In this document: piece by piece, positions 1 through 10,085 of the stretch
Position numbering within the stretch: position 1 is the stretch's first letter
Layout of the letters: each line of letters begins with the position of its first letter
Source: Chitinophaga sp. H8
GTDB lineage: Bacteria; Bacteroidota; Bacteroidia; Chitinophagales; Chitinophagaceae
Direction: 5' to 3'
Length of the DNA: 64,000 nt
NCBI RefSeq assembly: GCF_040567655.1
Contig: NZ_JBEXAC010000002.1
Span: forward strand, 2,630,906-2,694,905
The notes under the pieces: model-generated
The model's database searches: none
What the model was told of the DNA's origin: nothing
Seen by the model: the letters and a program-made list of their open reading frames with translations, nothing else
Translations under genes and position numbers: made by a program

Positions 1-81
1 TCTCTGGATACTGCCGGTGTGAAGGACAGGAAACAAAGCCGTTCCAAGTATGGTACCAAAAAGGAAAAGGCTAAGAAATAA
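1..81 (+). CDS. rpsL: 30S ribosomal protein S12, C-terminal end (partial)
   Basis: The window opens inside this gene: 26 codons and a TAA stop remain. The visible tail reads SLDTAGVKDRKQSRSKYG and then a Lys-rich end, which is the typical C-terminus of S12, the decoding-centre protein of the small subunit. It is followed after 32 bases by rpsG, the standard order of the str operon. The start and most of the protein lie outside the window, so nothing can be said about the P-loop region where streptomycin-resistance changes occur. Confidence 0.93.
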   Translation, partial: SLDTAGVKDRKQSRSKYGTKKEKAKK

Positions 82-113
82 TTCATTGTAAATAGTTGTA
101 ATTTTTCAAATAA

Positions 114-581
114 ATGAGAAAGCAAGCTGCGAAAAAGTTGCCTCTGGCTCCGGATCCCAGGTTCAATGACAAATTGGTTACCCGTTTTGTTAATAACGTA
201 ATGGAGCAAGGAAAAAAGAGCATTGCCTATAAAATATTCTACGACGCGGTGGATAAAGTGAGCCAGATAACTGGTGAAAACGGTTATGAAGTGTGGAAAA
301 AGGCATTAAATAATGTTACTCCTGCTGTTGAAGTTAGAAGCCGTCGTATTGGTGGTGCTACCTTCCAGATTCCTGCTGAAGTTCGTGCTGACAGAAAGAT
401 CTCTTTGAGCATCAAGTGGTTGATCCGTTTTGCAGGTGAAAGAAATGGTAAGAGCATGGCTGAGAAACTGGCAAATGAAATTGTAGCTGCCAGCAAAGGT
501 GAAGGTGCTGCTTTCAAAAAGAAAGAAGATACACACCGTATGGCTGAAGCTAACAAGGCTTTCTCTCACTTCAGAATCTAA
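114..581 (+). CDS. rpsG: 30S ribosomal protein S7
   Basis: 155 residues, the normal length for bacterial S7, which nucleates assembly of the 16S rRNA 3' major domain and contacts E-site tRNA. The conserved VEVRSRRIGGATFQIP segment (about residues 72-87) and the KKKEDTHRMAEANKAF tail are present. The start ATG sits in an A-rich context with no Shine-Dalgarno sequence, as in the other ribosomal genes here. It lies 32 bases after rpsL. In most relatives fusA follows directly; here a terminator and a minus-strand operon follow instead. Confidence 0.97.
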   Translation: MRKQAAKKLPLAPDPRFNDKLVTRFVNNVMEQGKKSIAYKIFYDAVDKVSQITGENGYEVWKKALNNVTPAVEVRSRRIGGATFQIPAEVRADRKISLSIKWLIRFAGERNGKSMAEKLANEIVAASKGEGAAFKKKEDTHRMAEANKAFSHFRI

Positions 582-582
582 T

Positions 583-627
583 TTTTGAGCAGTTAGTTTT
601 TGAGCAGTTAGCTATTAGCTGATTGAA
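583..627. repeat. Short tandem repeat after rpsG (TTAGC family)
   Basis: A 15-base unit TTTTTGAGCAGTTAG occurs twice in a row (583-597 and 598-612), then CTATTAGCTGATTGAA. The stretch 603-627 (25 bases) is identical to 58236-58260 after purL. The segment ending in GATTGAAGCG is also complementary, with one mismatch, to the array at 799-842. It belongs to the dispersed 7-base-period family described in the findings. Confidence 0.8.
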
Positions 628-671
628 GCGAAAAGAAATAGAAGCATAAGTGTAACTTATATAAATATTTA

Positions 672-700
672 AACGGTGAGCTGATAGCTCGCCGTTTTTT
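672..700 (+). terminator. Intrinsic terminator of rpsL-rpsG
   Basis: Stem AACGG-GAGCT paired with AGCTC-CCGTT around a GAT loop, followed by six T. It ends the rpsL-rpsG transcript and so separates it from fusA. Confidence 0.85.
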
Positions 701-756
701 ATTTTAAGCTTTTAGAGGATAGAAGGAAAGAAATTGTAAGCCCTGGGCTTAGGCAT

Positions 757-795
757 AAAAAAGCGATGGACTAAATATTAGTCCATCGCTTTTTT
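757..795. terminator. Bidirectional terminator between rpsG and the collagen-like gene
   Basis: A perfect 18-base-pair stem (757-774 with 778-795) with a 3-base loop; the arms begin with A6 and end with T6, so it can stop transcription from both sides. It lies 47 bases beyond the stop codon of the minus-strand collagen-like gene. Confidence 0.92.
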
Positions 796-798
796 ATA

Positions 799-842
799 CG
801 CTTCGATCAGCTAAAAGCTATTAGCCAACAGCTAAAAGCTAA
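799..842. repeat. TTAGC/GCTAA-family array at the end of the collagen-like gene
   Basis: Units of the AGCTAAAAGCTA type, the inverse orientation of the array at 583-627. The CGCTTCGATCAGCTAA end pairs with TTAGCTGATTGAAGCG upstream, so the two arrays bracket both terminators and could close a large stem. Confidence 0.75.
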
Positions 843-3800
843 TTACTTAACATTCACCAGTACTTTTATCTTCCCGGTGCCGGAACCTTCAAAAGCCTGA
901 AGGGCCTTACCAATTACCTGTCCGGGTTTTACTTTATCCGGGTCGGCTTTCATGGCATAGCCCGCGCGGCTGGCAGTAACCAGGAGGTCACCTCTTTTGA
1001 TAGCTCCATTTTCATCGCATACTTTGGTAGGAATCACGCCTACCACCCCTAAAGGCACCTGATCGGTGATATCCTCCAGTGGGTTTCCTTCTGTAAGAAA
1101 GACCCCTGGTTTAGTGGCGTATACACCCGCTACAAGGGTAGAATAGGGGGTGGATGATTTTTCCATGGTTCTGTCTGTTGAGGTGGCAATGACCAGTACA
1201 TCCCCAGGTTCGTAATCCGCCATCTGTCCGATCACATCAAACGCTTCTGCCAGGTCTGCACCACCTACCTGCATATTACCATTGAAAAAGCCCCGGCCTG
1301 CTTTATTGATACGGGCTACATTGGCGCCATTACTTTGAAATACGGCAATATTGCCGGAAGGCCCCCGGTGATTGGTGAGTAAAGCTGTGCCCGTACCCCT
1401 GTTTTCCACACTTACGGTGGGAGAACTGTTGGTTTCATTATAATTTATAAACCGGCCGGATATACCACTGGCAAAAGTAGGTTTCCAGGCAAACAAGGCA
1501 GCCCCGGCACCATCTGCAGTAGCTTCTACACCATCACCGTTGCCACCGGCATTGGCAGTAATACCATTACCATTACCATTGGCGATGGCTATCAAAGCGG
1601 GACCATTACCAGCAGGATTGGACTGGTAGAATAAACCACCATATCCACCGGTGCCTTCACTTACGCCAAAAATACCAGCTGTACCAAAGTTGGCAAACTG
1701 GCTGTTGACCGTACCTTTTACTGCAGCGGATGTACCCGTTACCCTGTCTACCATAAATTCTCCTGCATTACCATTCCCTACGGTTTTGGAAAGCACCACC
1801 GGATTATCATTGTCTTCATTGAATATCATGAATTCTCCGGCCCTGCCCTTACCAAAAGAGGGAACCCAGCCATATACAGCCCGGCCAGTTCCGTTAGCAG
1901 TAGCTACCACACCATCGCCATCTTTTTTGGCATTGGCAACGATCGCATTCCCATTACCTTCCTCAATGCTTATCAGGGCATGGCCATTACCTGCAGCATT
2001 AGATTGGTAGAAAAGCCCAGCTACACCACCCGTCCCGGAAGACTCACCCATTACACCAGCAGCTCCGAAGTTGCCGAAGATGGTTGTTACCTCACCTCTT
2101 ATGCCAGCAGATACACTATTCGCATTATCAATCAATACATTTAGGCCATTTCCTGTGTGGCGATCCGGGATATTACCATTACTTATAGAAACAACGTCTA
2201 CAGTATTGGCTTCTGTATTGGTCTTGTTAAAGTTTTCAAATTTGCCAGCCATACCGGTACTGTTACTTAGCCCTACCTGGCCCAATACGCCCACTGCGGT
2301 ATTATCTGCGTTGGTAGCAATAAAACCCCGTACGCCATAACCACCACCATCATTGCGGCCTACTACAGCCCCGGCAATATTGCTGTTAGTGATGCCCACC
2401 ACTGCTTCACCAGCGCCATTATTATAGCCTATGACCCCGGCGGAGGATTGTGAAGCTGTGGTGCCCCTGACACCCATACCTCCGGTACTGGTGGCATTAA
2501 CTCCCGTTCCATTCCCAGTGGTACTGGCATTTATCACCGTTCCATTTCCCACAGTATTGGCATTTACGACTATATTGTTATTGGAATTATTAAAGATGGA
2601 AAAACTGGCAGGAATACCATTATTGCTGGTACCGGTGATACCTGTACCGGTATTACTGTTGGCATACACACCCGTACCATTAGCGGAGGAATTACCGTAC
2701 ACCCCCAGGCCATTTGGGGTGGTACCGTATACCCCCCATCCGGAGCCAGCCTGTGAGCCATAGACGCCGATCCCCAGGCCACCGGAACCATTATTGATAC
2801 CCCGTAGAGCGGAGGAAAACCCACCAGGACCGGTACTGGAGACAATACCCCGGATAGCAGCAATATTGGAAGTGGTGGTATTGTTGACTCCTTCCAGCGA
2901 GGTACCATCCCCACTATTGGCAATAGAGAAAAGCGTGGCAGCATTATTCTCGTTAGCCGCGTAAGGCAACACAAAAGTACCTCCTACTGTACCGGGCGCC
3001 CATTCTACCCCATTAAATTTCAGGACATCGTTGGCTGCCGGCGCTGCATTATTTACGCCTTTGCCCTGGATGGCTTTTACGGAGGGATTAGGGTAAGTAC
3101 CTGCCAGGTCACCTCCTGCCGGACCATTAGGCGGCAGAGCGGCCGGTATTACCCCAGGAGCTAATTTAGCCAGGGTAACTACGCCGTTGGCTATAACCGG
3201 ATCAGGATAGGTACCGCTCAGATCTCCGCCAGCCGGTGCCCCCGCAATAGATCCCGCAGGTCCTGCTGGCCCTACAGGCCCGGCTGGCCCTATGGGCCCC
3301 ATCGCTCCGGGTACCCCTGCCGGTCCTACTGGTCCTATTGGACCCACCGCTCCGGGTACTCCTGCTGGTCCCACAGGTCCTACCGGTCCAACTGCTCCGG
3401 CTGCCCCTGCCGGTCCCACAGGTCCTATTGGCCCCACTGCTCCGGGTGCTCCTGCTGGTCCCACAGGCCCTATTGGACCCACTGCTCCTGGTGCCCCTAC
3501 TGGTCCCACAGGCCCTACAGGTCCCACTGCTCCTGGCACTCCCGCTGGTCCCACAGGTCCTACGGGTCCCACTGCTCCTGCCGGTCCTACAGGTCCTATT
3601 GGTCCAGCTGCTCCGGGTGCGCCAGCCGGGCCTGGAGGTCCAGCTGGTCCGGCTGTACCATTAGCCGCAAATTGTGCGAAAGGAACGCTCATGAGCTGGG
3701 AAGTCCCGAGGTCAGCAAATCCGCCCCCTGTATTTACTTCCACCTGCAGGTATTGATTGGCATCTCCCCATGGCACTCCTGCGAAGGTGCCATTGAGCGG

Positions 3801-4058
3801 TGTACCACGTCCTAATTGCAGGGTAAACAGTCCTAGTGCATTGGTAGTGGTGGTGTGTGATTCCTGGTATTGAACCGGACCAGCAGCCGCGCCGCCATGA
3901 ATGGTGAAACGAACGGTCAGGTTTTGACTGGCCAGTACGGTACCATTATTATTACGGGCTACTGCCTGGTAGTTAATGCCAGCAAGGCCACTTTGGGCAA
4001 AAGCTCCCTGCGTAAACAAGGCTAAGAATAAAGATGACAGGTATAATAACTTTTTCAT
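843..4058 (-). CDS. Secreted collagen-like surface protein (1071 aa)
   Basis: An N-terminal signal peptide (about residues 1-21, ending AFA) is followed by a domain of about 110 residues ([13 protein letters not shown] start) of a kind seen at the front of many Bacteroidota secreted proteins. Residues about 133-269 are a collagen-like Gly-X-Y tract built from a 15-residue unit, [15 protein letters not shown] and variants, about seven times. Two GDLxGTYPxP motifs follow (about 278-335), then some 550 residues of Gly/Asn-rich repeats of the NGNG/TGNG type. The C-terminal 150 residues (from [14 protein letters not shown]) form a separate compact domain. No T9SS sorting domain is visible at the C-terminus. 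It is the last gene of a minus-strand operon with porV, 10 bases after its neighbour. Role inferred: extracellular fibre or adhesin-like protein; substrate unknown. Confidence 0.8.
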   Translation of the reverse strand: MKKLLYLSSLFLALFTQGAFAQSGLAGINYQAVARNNNGTVLASQNLTVRFTIHGGAAAGPVQYQESHTTTTNALGLFTLQLGRGTPLNGTFAGVPWGDANQYLQVEVNTGGGFADLGTSQLMSVPFAQFAANGTAGPAGPPGPAGAPGAAGPIGPVGPAGAVGPVGPVGPAGVPGAVGPVGPVGPVGAPGAVGPIGPVGPAGAPGAVGPIGPVGPAGAAGAVGPVGPVGPAGVPGAVGPIGPVGPAGVPGAMGPIGPAGPVGPAGPAGSIAGAPAGGDLSGTYPDPVIANGVVTLAKLAPGVIPAALPPNGPAGGDLAGTYPNPSVKAIQGKGVNNAAPAANDVLKFNGVEWAPGTVGGTFVLPYAANENNAATLFSIANSGDGTSLEGVNNTTTSNIAAIRGIVSSTGPGGFSSALRGINNGSGGLGIGVYGSQAGSGWGVYGTTPNGLGVYGNSSANGTGVYANSNTGTGITGTSNNGIPASFSIFNNSNNNIVVNANTVGNGTVINASTTGNGTGVNATSTGGMGVRGTTASQSSAGVIGYNNGAGEAVVGITNSNIAGAVVGRNDGGGYGVRGFIATNADNTAVGVLGQVGLSNSTGMAGKFENFNKTNTEANTVDVVSISNGNIPDRHTGNGLNVLIDNANSVSAGIRGEVTTIFGNFGAAGVMGESSGTGGVAGLFYQSNAAGNGHALISIEEGNGNAIVANAKKDGDGVVATANGTGRAVYGWVPSFGKGRAGEFMIFNEDNDNPVVLSKTVGNGNAGEFMVDRVTGTSAAVKGTVNSQFANFGTAGIFGVSEGTGGYGGLFYQSNPAGNGPALIAIANGNGNGITANAGGNGDGVEATADGAGAALFAWKPTFASGISGRFINYNETNSSPTVSVENRGTGTALLTNHRGPSGNIAVFQSNGANVARINKAGRGFFNGNMQVGGADLAEAFDVIGQMADYEPGDVLVIATSTDRTMEKSSTPYSTLVAGVYATKPGVFLTEGNPLEDITDQVPLGVVGVIPTKVCDENGAIKRGDLLVTASRAGYAMKADPDKVKPGQVIGKALQAFEGSGTGKIKVLVNVK

Positions 4059-4068
4059 TGGATCGGTT

Positions 4069-4521
4069 TTATTGTTTTTTCACATTCACGTTACGGGAAG
4101 CTGGTTGTTTTACCGGGGTGGTGGTTTTTGCCGGAGCAGGTTCTTCACCTTGTTCCGGGGGAGGAAGGGCTGCTTTTTTTAAGGCAGCCGCATTGTTCGC
4201 CTCATTGTTTTTGGTGGCTTCCTCTGCTGTGACTGCTGATGGCAGCTGCTGGGTTTTGGCAGCAGCTGGAGCAGGAGCGAAGCTTTTACGTGAAATGCTG
4301 GCAGCATTGCCGGGCAATTTGCTGCCGGGAAATATCATACTTTCTATTTCCTGTTGGGTTGCTTTAGCTTCTTTGGGAAGCTGCGCATGTTTATTGGTCA
4401 GTGCTTTCGCACGTTGTTGATCTTTTGCAAAATCCGGGAATAAGCGATCAATGGATTTTTGCTGCGCCTGTATGCCGAGTGTGGCTGTTATCAAGGCGAT
4501 CAGTAAGAGGCTTTTTTTCAT
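4069..4521 (-). CDS. Small secreted protein of unknown function
   Basis: 150 residues with a clear signal peptide ([20 protein letters not shown]). The rest is low-complexity, rich in Ala, Lys, Pro and Glu, with no Cys, and ends in a basic tail (SRNVNVKKQ). I do not recognise a family. It lies between porV (35 bases) and the collagen-like gene (10 bases) on the same strand, so it is very probably co-transcribed with both. An anchor or chaperone for the neighbouring surface protein is one possibility, but that is only inference. Confidence 0.7.
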   Translation of the reverse strand: MKKSLLLIALITATLGIQAQQKSIDRLFPDFAKDQQRAKALTNKHAQLPKEAKATQQEIESMIFPGSKLPGNAASISRKSFAPAPAAAKTQQLPSAVTAEEATKNNEANNAAALKKAALPPPEQGEEPAPAKTTTPVKQPASRNVNVKKQ

Positions 4522-4556
4522 AAAAAACGCTTTATCAGTGAGTGATAATCAGGGAA

Positions 4557-5714
4557 TTATTTATCGTTTGAGATATTGTATACCAGGGAGAAACGCAGGG
4601 TACGCCGTTCCTGCTGACTGCCATCTGTAGGCATGAGATAGGCCATATCCAGTTCGAGCGCCTTTACACGTACCCCAAGGCCCGCGGAGAAATGTTGGCG
4701 GTACCCTTTGTTGGGATGTTCATAGAAATAACCTACCCGGGCAAAGAACTGGTGCTGGTAGGTATATTCCAGTCCGGAAGCCACTGTAAATTCCCGCAAT
4801 TCTTCCTGGAAGCCTCCGGGAGCGTCTGTAAAGGAGGAGAAAATAGTTTCTGCCACGCTGCGGTCGGGGTTTCTGCCTTTTTCAATTTCATTGGTGATTT
4901 GCCCGCCGGCATCTACTTTATAGATAGGAGGGGTAGGAACGAGCAGCTTATTGATATCGACCGCCAGTGCAAACTGATGTTCCTGCGTATGTACAAACGT
5001 ATATCCGCCACCTATACGTAAATTCATAGGGAGGAATGTCTGACGTTTGGTATCATCCGTATATTTCAGTTTGGTGCCAATATTGGTAAAGCTGATGCCC
5101 CAACAATACCGGTTACCGAAATCGAGGTTATCGGCGGAGTTCTGGTAATAGAGGCCCACATCACCCGCTACGGCAGATCCCGGTTTTTGTTGTAAGCCAT
5201 TGAATGCACCGGCACCCAGCTGGCTACGTATGTACCTGATGGTTAGTGCCAAACCCAGGTGGTCGCCCAGTTTACGGGCATAGGTACCATCAATGGCATA
5301 TTCTACTGCATGGTAGTTTTGCATCATGGTACCATTATCATCCCGGAAAGTGATTTGCCCATGATCAAAGAATTTCATGGACAGCCCTACACCTTCGGAA
5401 CCGTTCCAGGTTTTATAAGCCGACAGATAACCCAGGTTACTTTTATTGTTGTTCATATCGCGCATCCAGGGAGAATAGTTAGCGCTGATACCCCAGTTGC
5501 CCGCAAATAATAGTTTAGCGGCATTGCCAAACAGGGCATTAGGGTCGGGTTCAATGCCGGTTACGACATCTCCCATGCCAGCGCTCCGTGCATCCGGGTT
5601 GATCAGCAGGAAGGTAGCACCTACGTTGACCGGACTTTGTGTTTTCTGGGCTACTGATAGCAGGGGTACTATGAGTATACCGCAAACAAAGCATATGGTA
5701 AAACAATACTTCAT
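4557..5714 (-). CDS. porV: T9SS outer-membrane protein PorV/PorQ family, probably PorV
   Basis: 385 residues with a signal peptide (about 1-22) and a beta-barrel-like sequence of alternating aromatic and polar strands ending in a typical outer-membrane C-terminus (RTLRFSLVYNI). The N-terminal NPDARSAGMGDV and later NPDPNALFGNAAKL-type segments are the signature of PorV (LptO), the shuttle protein that brings type IX substrates from the SprA translocon to the attachment complex. Paralogues (PorQ and P-linked variants) share this fold, so the exact member is not certain. It stands in an operon with a T9SS sorting-domain protein (53 bases upstream), which supports a role in their surface export. 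Confidence 0.82.
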   Translation of the reverse strand: MKYCFTICFVCGILIVPLLSVAQKTQSPVNVGATFLLINPDARSAGMGDVVTGIEPDPNALFGNAAKLLFAGNWGISANYSPWMRDMNNNKSNLGYLSAYKTWNGSEGVGLSMKFFDHGQITFRDDNGTMMQNYHAVEYAIDGTYARKLGDHLGLALTIRYIRSQLGAGAFNGLQQKPGSAVAGDVGLYYQNSADNLDFGNRYCWGISFTNIGTKLKYTDDTKRQTFLPMNLRIGGGYTFVHTQEHQFALAVDINKLLVPTPPIYKVDAGGQITNEIEKGRNPDRSVAETIFSSFTDAPGGFQEELREFTVASGLEYTYQHQFFARVGYFYEHPNKGYRQHFSAGLGVRVKALELDMAYLMPTDGSQQERRTLRFSLVYNISNDK

Positions 5715-5767
5715 GATGTTGGGTTTTAAAAAGCAAAAAAGGAGGCGTCCATTTGTATGAAATGGTT

Positions 5768-6280
5768 TTATTGAATGATCAGTTTTTCAAAGAATACACT
5801 GGCGTTTACTTTTAGTTTTACGGTATAGATGCCTGCTGCAAACCTGTTTACCGCTATAGGAAATATTACTTTGCCAGCTCCAAACTCTTTGTATTGCTGG
5901 TAAACCAATTGTCCGGCAGTATTAAACAGCTGGAATGTTACCGTTGCATCTGTCAGGAGATCTAATTCTATTTTCAGCGTAGTGGCGGCAGGGTTAGGAT
6001 ACAGCATGTAGCTCAACACCGGATTTGCTCCGGGAGGTTGCTTGGGCAATACTTCCGGTTGGTTGAATCCCTGCGTAAGTATCATGCTGCCCTGGGATAA
6101 GGTCATTACAGCAGCTTCGCCTATTGTGTACTCAAATAGAATGTTGTTGACTGTGTTGCTGCCGCCGCTGCTGGCCACTACCTGTCGGTTGAGCAGTAAT
6201 TGTGCCCGGGCTCCGTAAGACAACAGGAGCAGGCCGGTAAAGAGCAACAGGATTTTGCAGGAATGGTAGATCAGTTTCAT
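5768..6280 (-). CDS. Secreted protein with T9SS type A C-terminal sorting domain
   Basis: 170 residues: signal peptide (about 1-26, ending GARA), a short mature segment (about 27-85) with the GEAAVMTLSQGSMILTQGFNQP stretch often found before sorting domains, and a C-terminal domain of about 75 residues. The latter contains the LYPNPAATTLKIEL start, the FNTAGQLVYQ middle and the ending GIYTVKLKVNA...FEKLIIQ, which are the hallmarks of the type A sorting signal. The protein is little more than the signal itself, so its own activity is unclear. It is the first gene of the minus-strand porV operon. Confidence 0.85.
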   Translation of the reverse strand: MKLIYHSCKILLLFTGLLLLSYGARAQLLLNRQVVASSGGSNTVNNILFEYTIGEAAVMTLSQGSMILTQGFNQPEVLPKQPPGANPVLSYMLYPNPAATTLKIELDLLTDATVTFQLFNTAGQLVYQQYKEFGAGKVIFPIAVNRFAAGIYTVKLKVNASVFFEKLIIQ

Positions 6281-6390
6281 ATTGGAAACGGGTTAGGTGA
6301 AACAATCCGGATAGCCGGGTGATAGCGTGTGTGCGTGATCGTTTGGCACATAAAATCCCCTGCCATGTATTATACACAGCAAAAAGCGTT

Positions 6391-6449
6391 AAGTATTGGT
6401 AACCATCAGGGTTATCTGATACTTGTTACCACCTGTTTACAACAGGTGG
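6391..6449 (-). promoter_or_regulatory. Structured leader segment upstream of the porV operon
   Basis: Three inverted repeats lie close together: GGTAAC/GTTACC (6398-6403 with 6425-6430), AAGTAT/ATACTT (6391-6396 with 6419-6424) and a perfect CCACCTGTT/AACAGGTGG stem with a 3-base loop (6429-6449). The first two cross, so they exclude each other or form a pseudoknot. If the operon is transcribed from the box at 6750-6757, this would be inside its leader. Confidence 0.4.
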
Positions 6450-6749
6450 AGAAGCAGCCGAGAGATAATGGGGAGTTAACACCACATGGGGGTATCCCCT
6501 GTAAGACGTACAGTTTGATTTCATGATATTTGAGATGTTTTTGGGTTGATCCGGGATCAATGATGCTTAAAGACAATCTGTTGATGGTATTCGGTAATCT
6601 TTCTGATGGTAATGTGCTCGTATTTTAGTTCTGTTCGCAAATAGTTTTTATATATGGTATTAATTTTATTTTGGTTCTTCACAAATCATAACATGGAAGC
6701 AGGGGGCAACGTTTGGGGACGTTATTTGGTAAACCTGCATATATATGTA

Positions 6750-6757
6750 CAAATATA
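6750..6757 (-). promoter_or_regulatory. Possible minus-7 box for the porV operon
   Basis: TATATTTG on the minus strand matches the Bacteroidota TAnnTTTG consensus. It is about 470 bases from the first gene, so the leader would be long; no nearer match was seen. Confidence 0.35.
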
Positions 6758-6930
6758 ATAGAAAACAAATTATTTTTCACCCGGTATTTAGTTTTCGGTT
6801 GAATTTGGTATAAAAGTGGTCTTTTCGGGATAAAAAGCGGTATTTACCAATAAAATGAGGGAAAAAGGCTTGTTAAGAAGAAATAACAATTTGGCAAAGC
6901 GGGGAGTTTTATTTATTGGTAAAAATAAGT

Positions 6931-6938
6931 TACCTTTG
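6931..6938 (+). promoter_or_regulatory. fusA promoter, minus-7 box
   Basis: TACCTTTG matches TAnnTTTG, 38 bases before the fusA start. The bases around it (TTACCTTTGCCC, then CCCAAATTG) are nearly the same as in front of rpsJ, suggesting that both halves of a divided operon kept or acquired the same promoter. Confidence 0.75.
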
Positions 6939-6976
6939 CCCCCCAAATTGCATTATTACATAGTCATTTTAATATT

Positions 6977-9121
6977 ATGGCAGACTTAAGATTTCAAAGG
7001 AACTTTGGTATTGCAGCGCACATTGATGCGGGTAAAACCACTACCACAGAACGTATCCTGTATTATACAGGTAAAACCCACAAAATAGGTGAGGTTCACG
7101 AAGGCGGGGCTACCATGGACTGGATGGCACAGGAGCAGGAAAGAGGTATTACCATTACATCTGCTGCAACCACTTGTTTCTGGAATTTCCCTACCCTTCA
7201 GGGTAAGCAGGTTGCCGATACCAAACAGTATAAATTTAACATCATTGATACTCCGGGTCACGTGGACTTTACCGTAGAGGTAGAGCGTTCCCTGCGTGTA
7301 CTGGATGGTCTGGTAGCGTTATTCTGCGCTGTATCCGGTGTAGAGCCTCAGTCTGAAACCGTTTGGCGCCAGGCTAACCGTTACCGTGTACCCCGTATCG
7401 GTTTTGTTAACAAAATGGACCGTTCCGGTGCCGACTTCCTGAACGTGGTAAAACAGGTAAGGGAAATGCTGGGTGCTAACCCCGTTCCATTGGTATTGCC
7501 TATTGGTGCAGAAGACTCTTTTAAAGGAGTAGTAGATCTGATCACCATGAAAGGTATTATCTGGGATGAAGAAGGTAAAGGAGCTACTTACCAGGAGATT
7601 GAAATTCCTGCTGACATGAAAGATGAGGCAGAAGAATGGAGAGCTAAGCTGGTAGAAGCAGTAGCAGAGTATGATGACAAGCTGCTGGAAAAATTCTTCG
7701 AAGATCCTAATTCTATTTCTGAAGCTGAGATCCACGAAGCTATCCGTAAAGCTACCATCGATATCGCTATCATTCCGATGATGTGCGGATCTTCTTTCAA
7801 GAACAAGGGAGTTCAGAAAATGCTGGATGCCGTTTGCCGCTACCTGCCTTCTCCAATGGATCTGGAAGCAGTAAAAGGTACCAATCCTGATACCGGTGAG
7901 GAAATTGAGCGTAAACCAGATGCTAAAGAACCATTTGCAGCATTGGCGTTTAAGATCATGACCGATCCTTTCGTAGGCCGTCTGGCGTTCTTCCGGGCTT
8001 ATTCCGGTCACCTGGATGCGGGGTCATATGTATTGAATACCCGTACCGGTAAAAATGAGCGTATCAGCCGTATTATGCAAATGCACGCTAACAAGCAGAA
8101 TCCTATTGATTTCATCGAAGCTGGTGATATCGGAGCTGCTGTTGGTTTTAAAGATATCAAAACCGGTGACACCCTTTGTAATGAGGACAATCCGATCGTA
8201 CTGGAAACAATGACTTTCCCAGAACCGGTAATCTCCATTGCTGTTGAGCCTAAAACGCAGGCAGACGTTGATAAAATGGGTATGGCTATTGCCAAGCTGG
8301 TAGAAGAAGATCCGACCCTGAAAGTGAAGACTGATGAGGAAACTGGTCAGACTGTACTGAGTGGTATGGGTGAGCTGCACCTGGAAATCATCGTTGACCG
8401 TATGCGTCGTGAGTTCAAGGTAGAAGTAAACCAAGGTGAACCTCAGGTAGCATTTAAGGAAGCGCTGACTCAAACTATTGAGCACCGTGAAATATTCAAG
8501 AAACAAACTGGTGGTCGTGGTAAGTTCGCGGACATTCAGATTGAGATCGGGCCTGCAGAAGGAGAATGGCTGAAAGCAAACGAAGGTAAACAACTGCAGT
8601 TTGTGAACGACATCTTTGGTGGTTCCATTCCTAAGGAGTTTATCCCGGCTATTCAGAAAGGTTTTGAGCAGTCACTGACACAAGGTGTACTGGCTAACTA
8701 CCCGCTGGATAACTTGCGTGTTCGTTTATTTGATGGCTCTTTCCACCAGGTGGATTCTGATGCGATGTCATTTGAATTGTGTGCTAAAGCGGCTTTCCGT
8801 GAAGCAGCACGCAAAGCTAAACCGGTATTGCTGGAGCCTATCTTTAAAGTAGAAGTAAGCACTCCTGACCAGTACATGGGGGATGTAACAGGTGACCTGA
8901 ACCGTCGTCGTGGTATGCTGGAAGGTATGGAGTCAAGAGCAGGTTTACAGGTGATCAAGGCGAAAGTGCCATTGAAGGAAATGTTCGGTTACGTAACGCA
9001 ATTGCGTTCCCTGTCTTCCGGACGTGCTTCTTCCGTAATGGAATTCTCTCACTATGCTCCTGCACCTAACAACATTGCAGAAGAAGTGATCGCTAAAGTA
9101 AAAGGTAAAGTGAATGCCTAA
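6977..9121 (+). CDS. fusA: Elongation factor G
   Basis: 714 residues, the normal length. EF-G is the GTPase that drives translocation of tRNAs and mRNA on the ribosome and acts with RRF in recycling. GTP-binding motifs are visible: AHIDAGKT (about 14-21), DTPGH (about 91-95) and NKMD (about 144-147); switch I has [10 protein letters not shown]. Domain IV and V follow with the usual [14 protein letters not shown] and [16 protein letters not shown] segments. The ATG at the start of [15 protein letters not shown] is unambiguous. It is monocistronic here: own promoter upstream and a strong hairpin downstream. Confidence 0.98.
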   Translation: MADLRFQRNFGIAAHIDAGKTTTTERILYYTGKTHKIGEVHEGGATMDWMAQEQERGITITSAATTCFWNFPTLQGKQVADTKQYKFNIIDTPGHVDFTVEVERSLRVLDGLVALFCAVSGVEPQSETVWRQANRYRVPRIGFVNKMDRSGADFLNVVKQVREMLGANPVPLVLPIGAEDSFKGVVDLITMKGIIWDEEGKGATYQEIEIPADMKDEAEEWRAKLVEAVAEYDDKLLEKFFEDPNSISEAEIHEAIRKATIDIAIIPMMCGSSFKNKGVQKMLDAVCRYLPSPMDLEAVKGTNPDTGEEIERKPDAKEPFAALAFKIMTDPFVGRLAFFRAYSGHLDAGSYVLNTRTGKNERISRIMQMHANKQNPIDFIEAGDIGAAVGFKDIKTGDTLCNEDNPIVLETMTFPEPVISIAVEPKTQADVDKMGMAIAKLVEEDPTLKVKTDEETGQTVLSGMGELHLEIIVDRMRREFKVEVNQGEPQVAFKEALTQTIEHREIFKKQTGGRGKFADIQIEIGPAEGEWLKANEGKQLQFVNDIFGGSIPKEFIPAIQKGFEQSLTQGVLANYPLDNLRVRLFDGSFHQVDSDAMSFELCAKAAFREAARKAKPVLLEPIFKVEVSTPDQYMGDVTGDLNRRRGMLEGMESRAGLQVIKAKVPLKEMFGYVTQLRSLSSGRASSVMEFSHYAPAPNNIAEEVIAKVKGKVNA

Positions 9122-9150
9122 TTGACCGCAAGGTTGATTGTAAATAACAG

Positions 9151-9183
9151 AAGGGTTATCCTGCTTCCCGCAGGGTAACCCTT
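9151..9183 (+). terminator. fusA terminator
   Basis: AAGGGTTA-CCTG paired with CAGG-TAACCCTT (7-base loop), followed within a few bases by T-rich sequence. It closes the fusA unit. Confidence 0.8.
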
Positions 9184-9300
9184 CCGCTTTTTAATAACTT
9201 TTTCTTTTTTTTAATCCCGGCTAGGGGGATACCCGGCATATATACGTCAATAGGTAGAATAACCATGCTCTGGTAGCTTTTTATATACCAATTGACCGAT

Positions 9301-10080
9301 ATGTCTGTACTAGCTTTATCATCTACACCTACAGCTGGAGTTTCCGGACCGGATGCGTTATTGGTAAATACCGCCGGTCTGGATCTCATTTTACCCTGCT
9401 GGAATCCGTCTGACAATTGGGTAAACATGCTGGCCCAGCATTACCAGGAAGTACAACAGCTCATGGAGCATGTACCTATACAGCTGATCGTGGTGAACGA
9501 TGGTTCTACCCAAAACTTTACTGCTGCACAGATTTTTCAGCTGGAAACGGTGATTCCGGGCATAATAGTCGTGAATTATGCTGCTAACAGGGGGAAAGGT
9601 TATGCTGTGCGGGAAGGGGTAAAAATGGCCCGGTATGACCTGCAGGTATATACCGACCTTGATTTTCCTTTTGGCGTAGAGGCGGTTAAACATGCCTATG
9701 ATAAATTGTTATCCGGCGCAGATGTAGTAGCCGGAGAAAGGGGGGCCGCCTATCTGGACCGTTTGCCCCGGAAAAGGCGTATTATAACCCGTATCAGCCG
9801 GATGATGAACCAGTATGTATTACAGCTGAAAGTAGCAGATGCCCAGGCAGGTTTAAAAGGGTTTAATAAATATGGCAAAGCAGTACTGCTGTCTACCAAA
9901 ATAGATGGTTTTTTGTATGACAGTGAGTTTATGTACCGCGCCGGGAAAAGCCGCCAGCTGCGTATTGCTCCGGTAACCGTGCACTGCAGGGCAGGCATCC
10001 GCTTTTCTTCTTTTAAAATAAAGCTGTTATTGAAAGAATTTAGAAATTATCTGCGTATTATAGCTGCCAATCAGGGTTAA
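9301..10080 (+). CDS. Family 2 glycosyltransferase (dolichyl/polyprenyl-phosphate sugar transferase type)
   Basis: 259 residues from the ATG at 9301; a TTG at 9292 in the same frame would add three residues but ATG is preferred. GT-A fold motifs are visible: LILPCWNP at the start of the nucleotide-sugar domain, VVNDGS, NRGKGYAVREG, and YTDLDFPFG as the metal-binding DxD-like site. DAQAGLKGF and FLYDSEFMYRAGK correspond to the acceptor side. No membrane helices are obvious, so it probably works at the cytoplasmic face on a lipid-linked acceptor. The deacetylase gene begins 5 bases downstream, so the two are probably translated as a pair in envelope glycan synthesis; substrate not determinable. 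Confidence 0.82.
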   Translation: MSVLALSSTPTAGVSGPDALLVNTAGLDLILPCWNPSDNWVNMLAQHYQEVQQLMEHVPIQLIVVNDGSTQNFTAAQIFQLETVIPGIIVVNYAANRGKGYAVREGVKMARYDLQVYTDLDFPFGVEAVKHAYDKLLSGADVVAGERGAAYLDRLPRKRRIITRISRMMNQYVLQLKVADAQAGLKGFNKYGKAVLLSTKIDGFLYDSEFMYRAGKSRQLRIAPVTVHCRAGIRFSSFKIKLLLKEFRNYLRIIAANQG

Positions 10081-10085
10081 AATTT

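Larger units (their letters stand above)
6281..6976. other. Gene-free spacer between the porV operon and fusA
   Basis: 696 bases with no credible ORF. The part next to the porV operon holds inverted repeats (6391-6449), the part next to fusA is AT-rich and holds its promoter. A possible minus-strand TATATTTG box is at 6750-6757. I see no tRNA or other recognised RNA. Confidence 0.7.

Noticed and set aside
3292..3756. Antisense 154-residue Gly/Pro/Thr frame over the collagen tract
   Set aside because: A mirror of the repeat: the complement of Gly-Pro codons also reads Gly/Pro/Ala. The minus-strand gene has a signal peptide and operon context.
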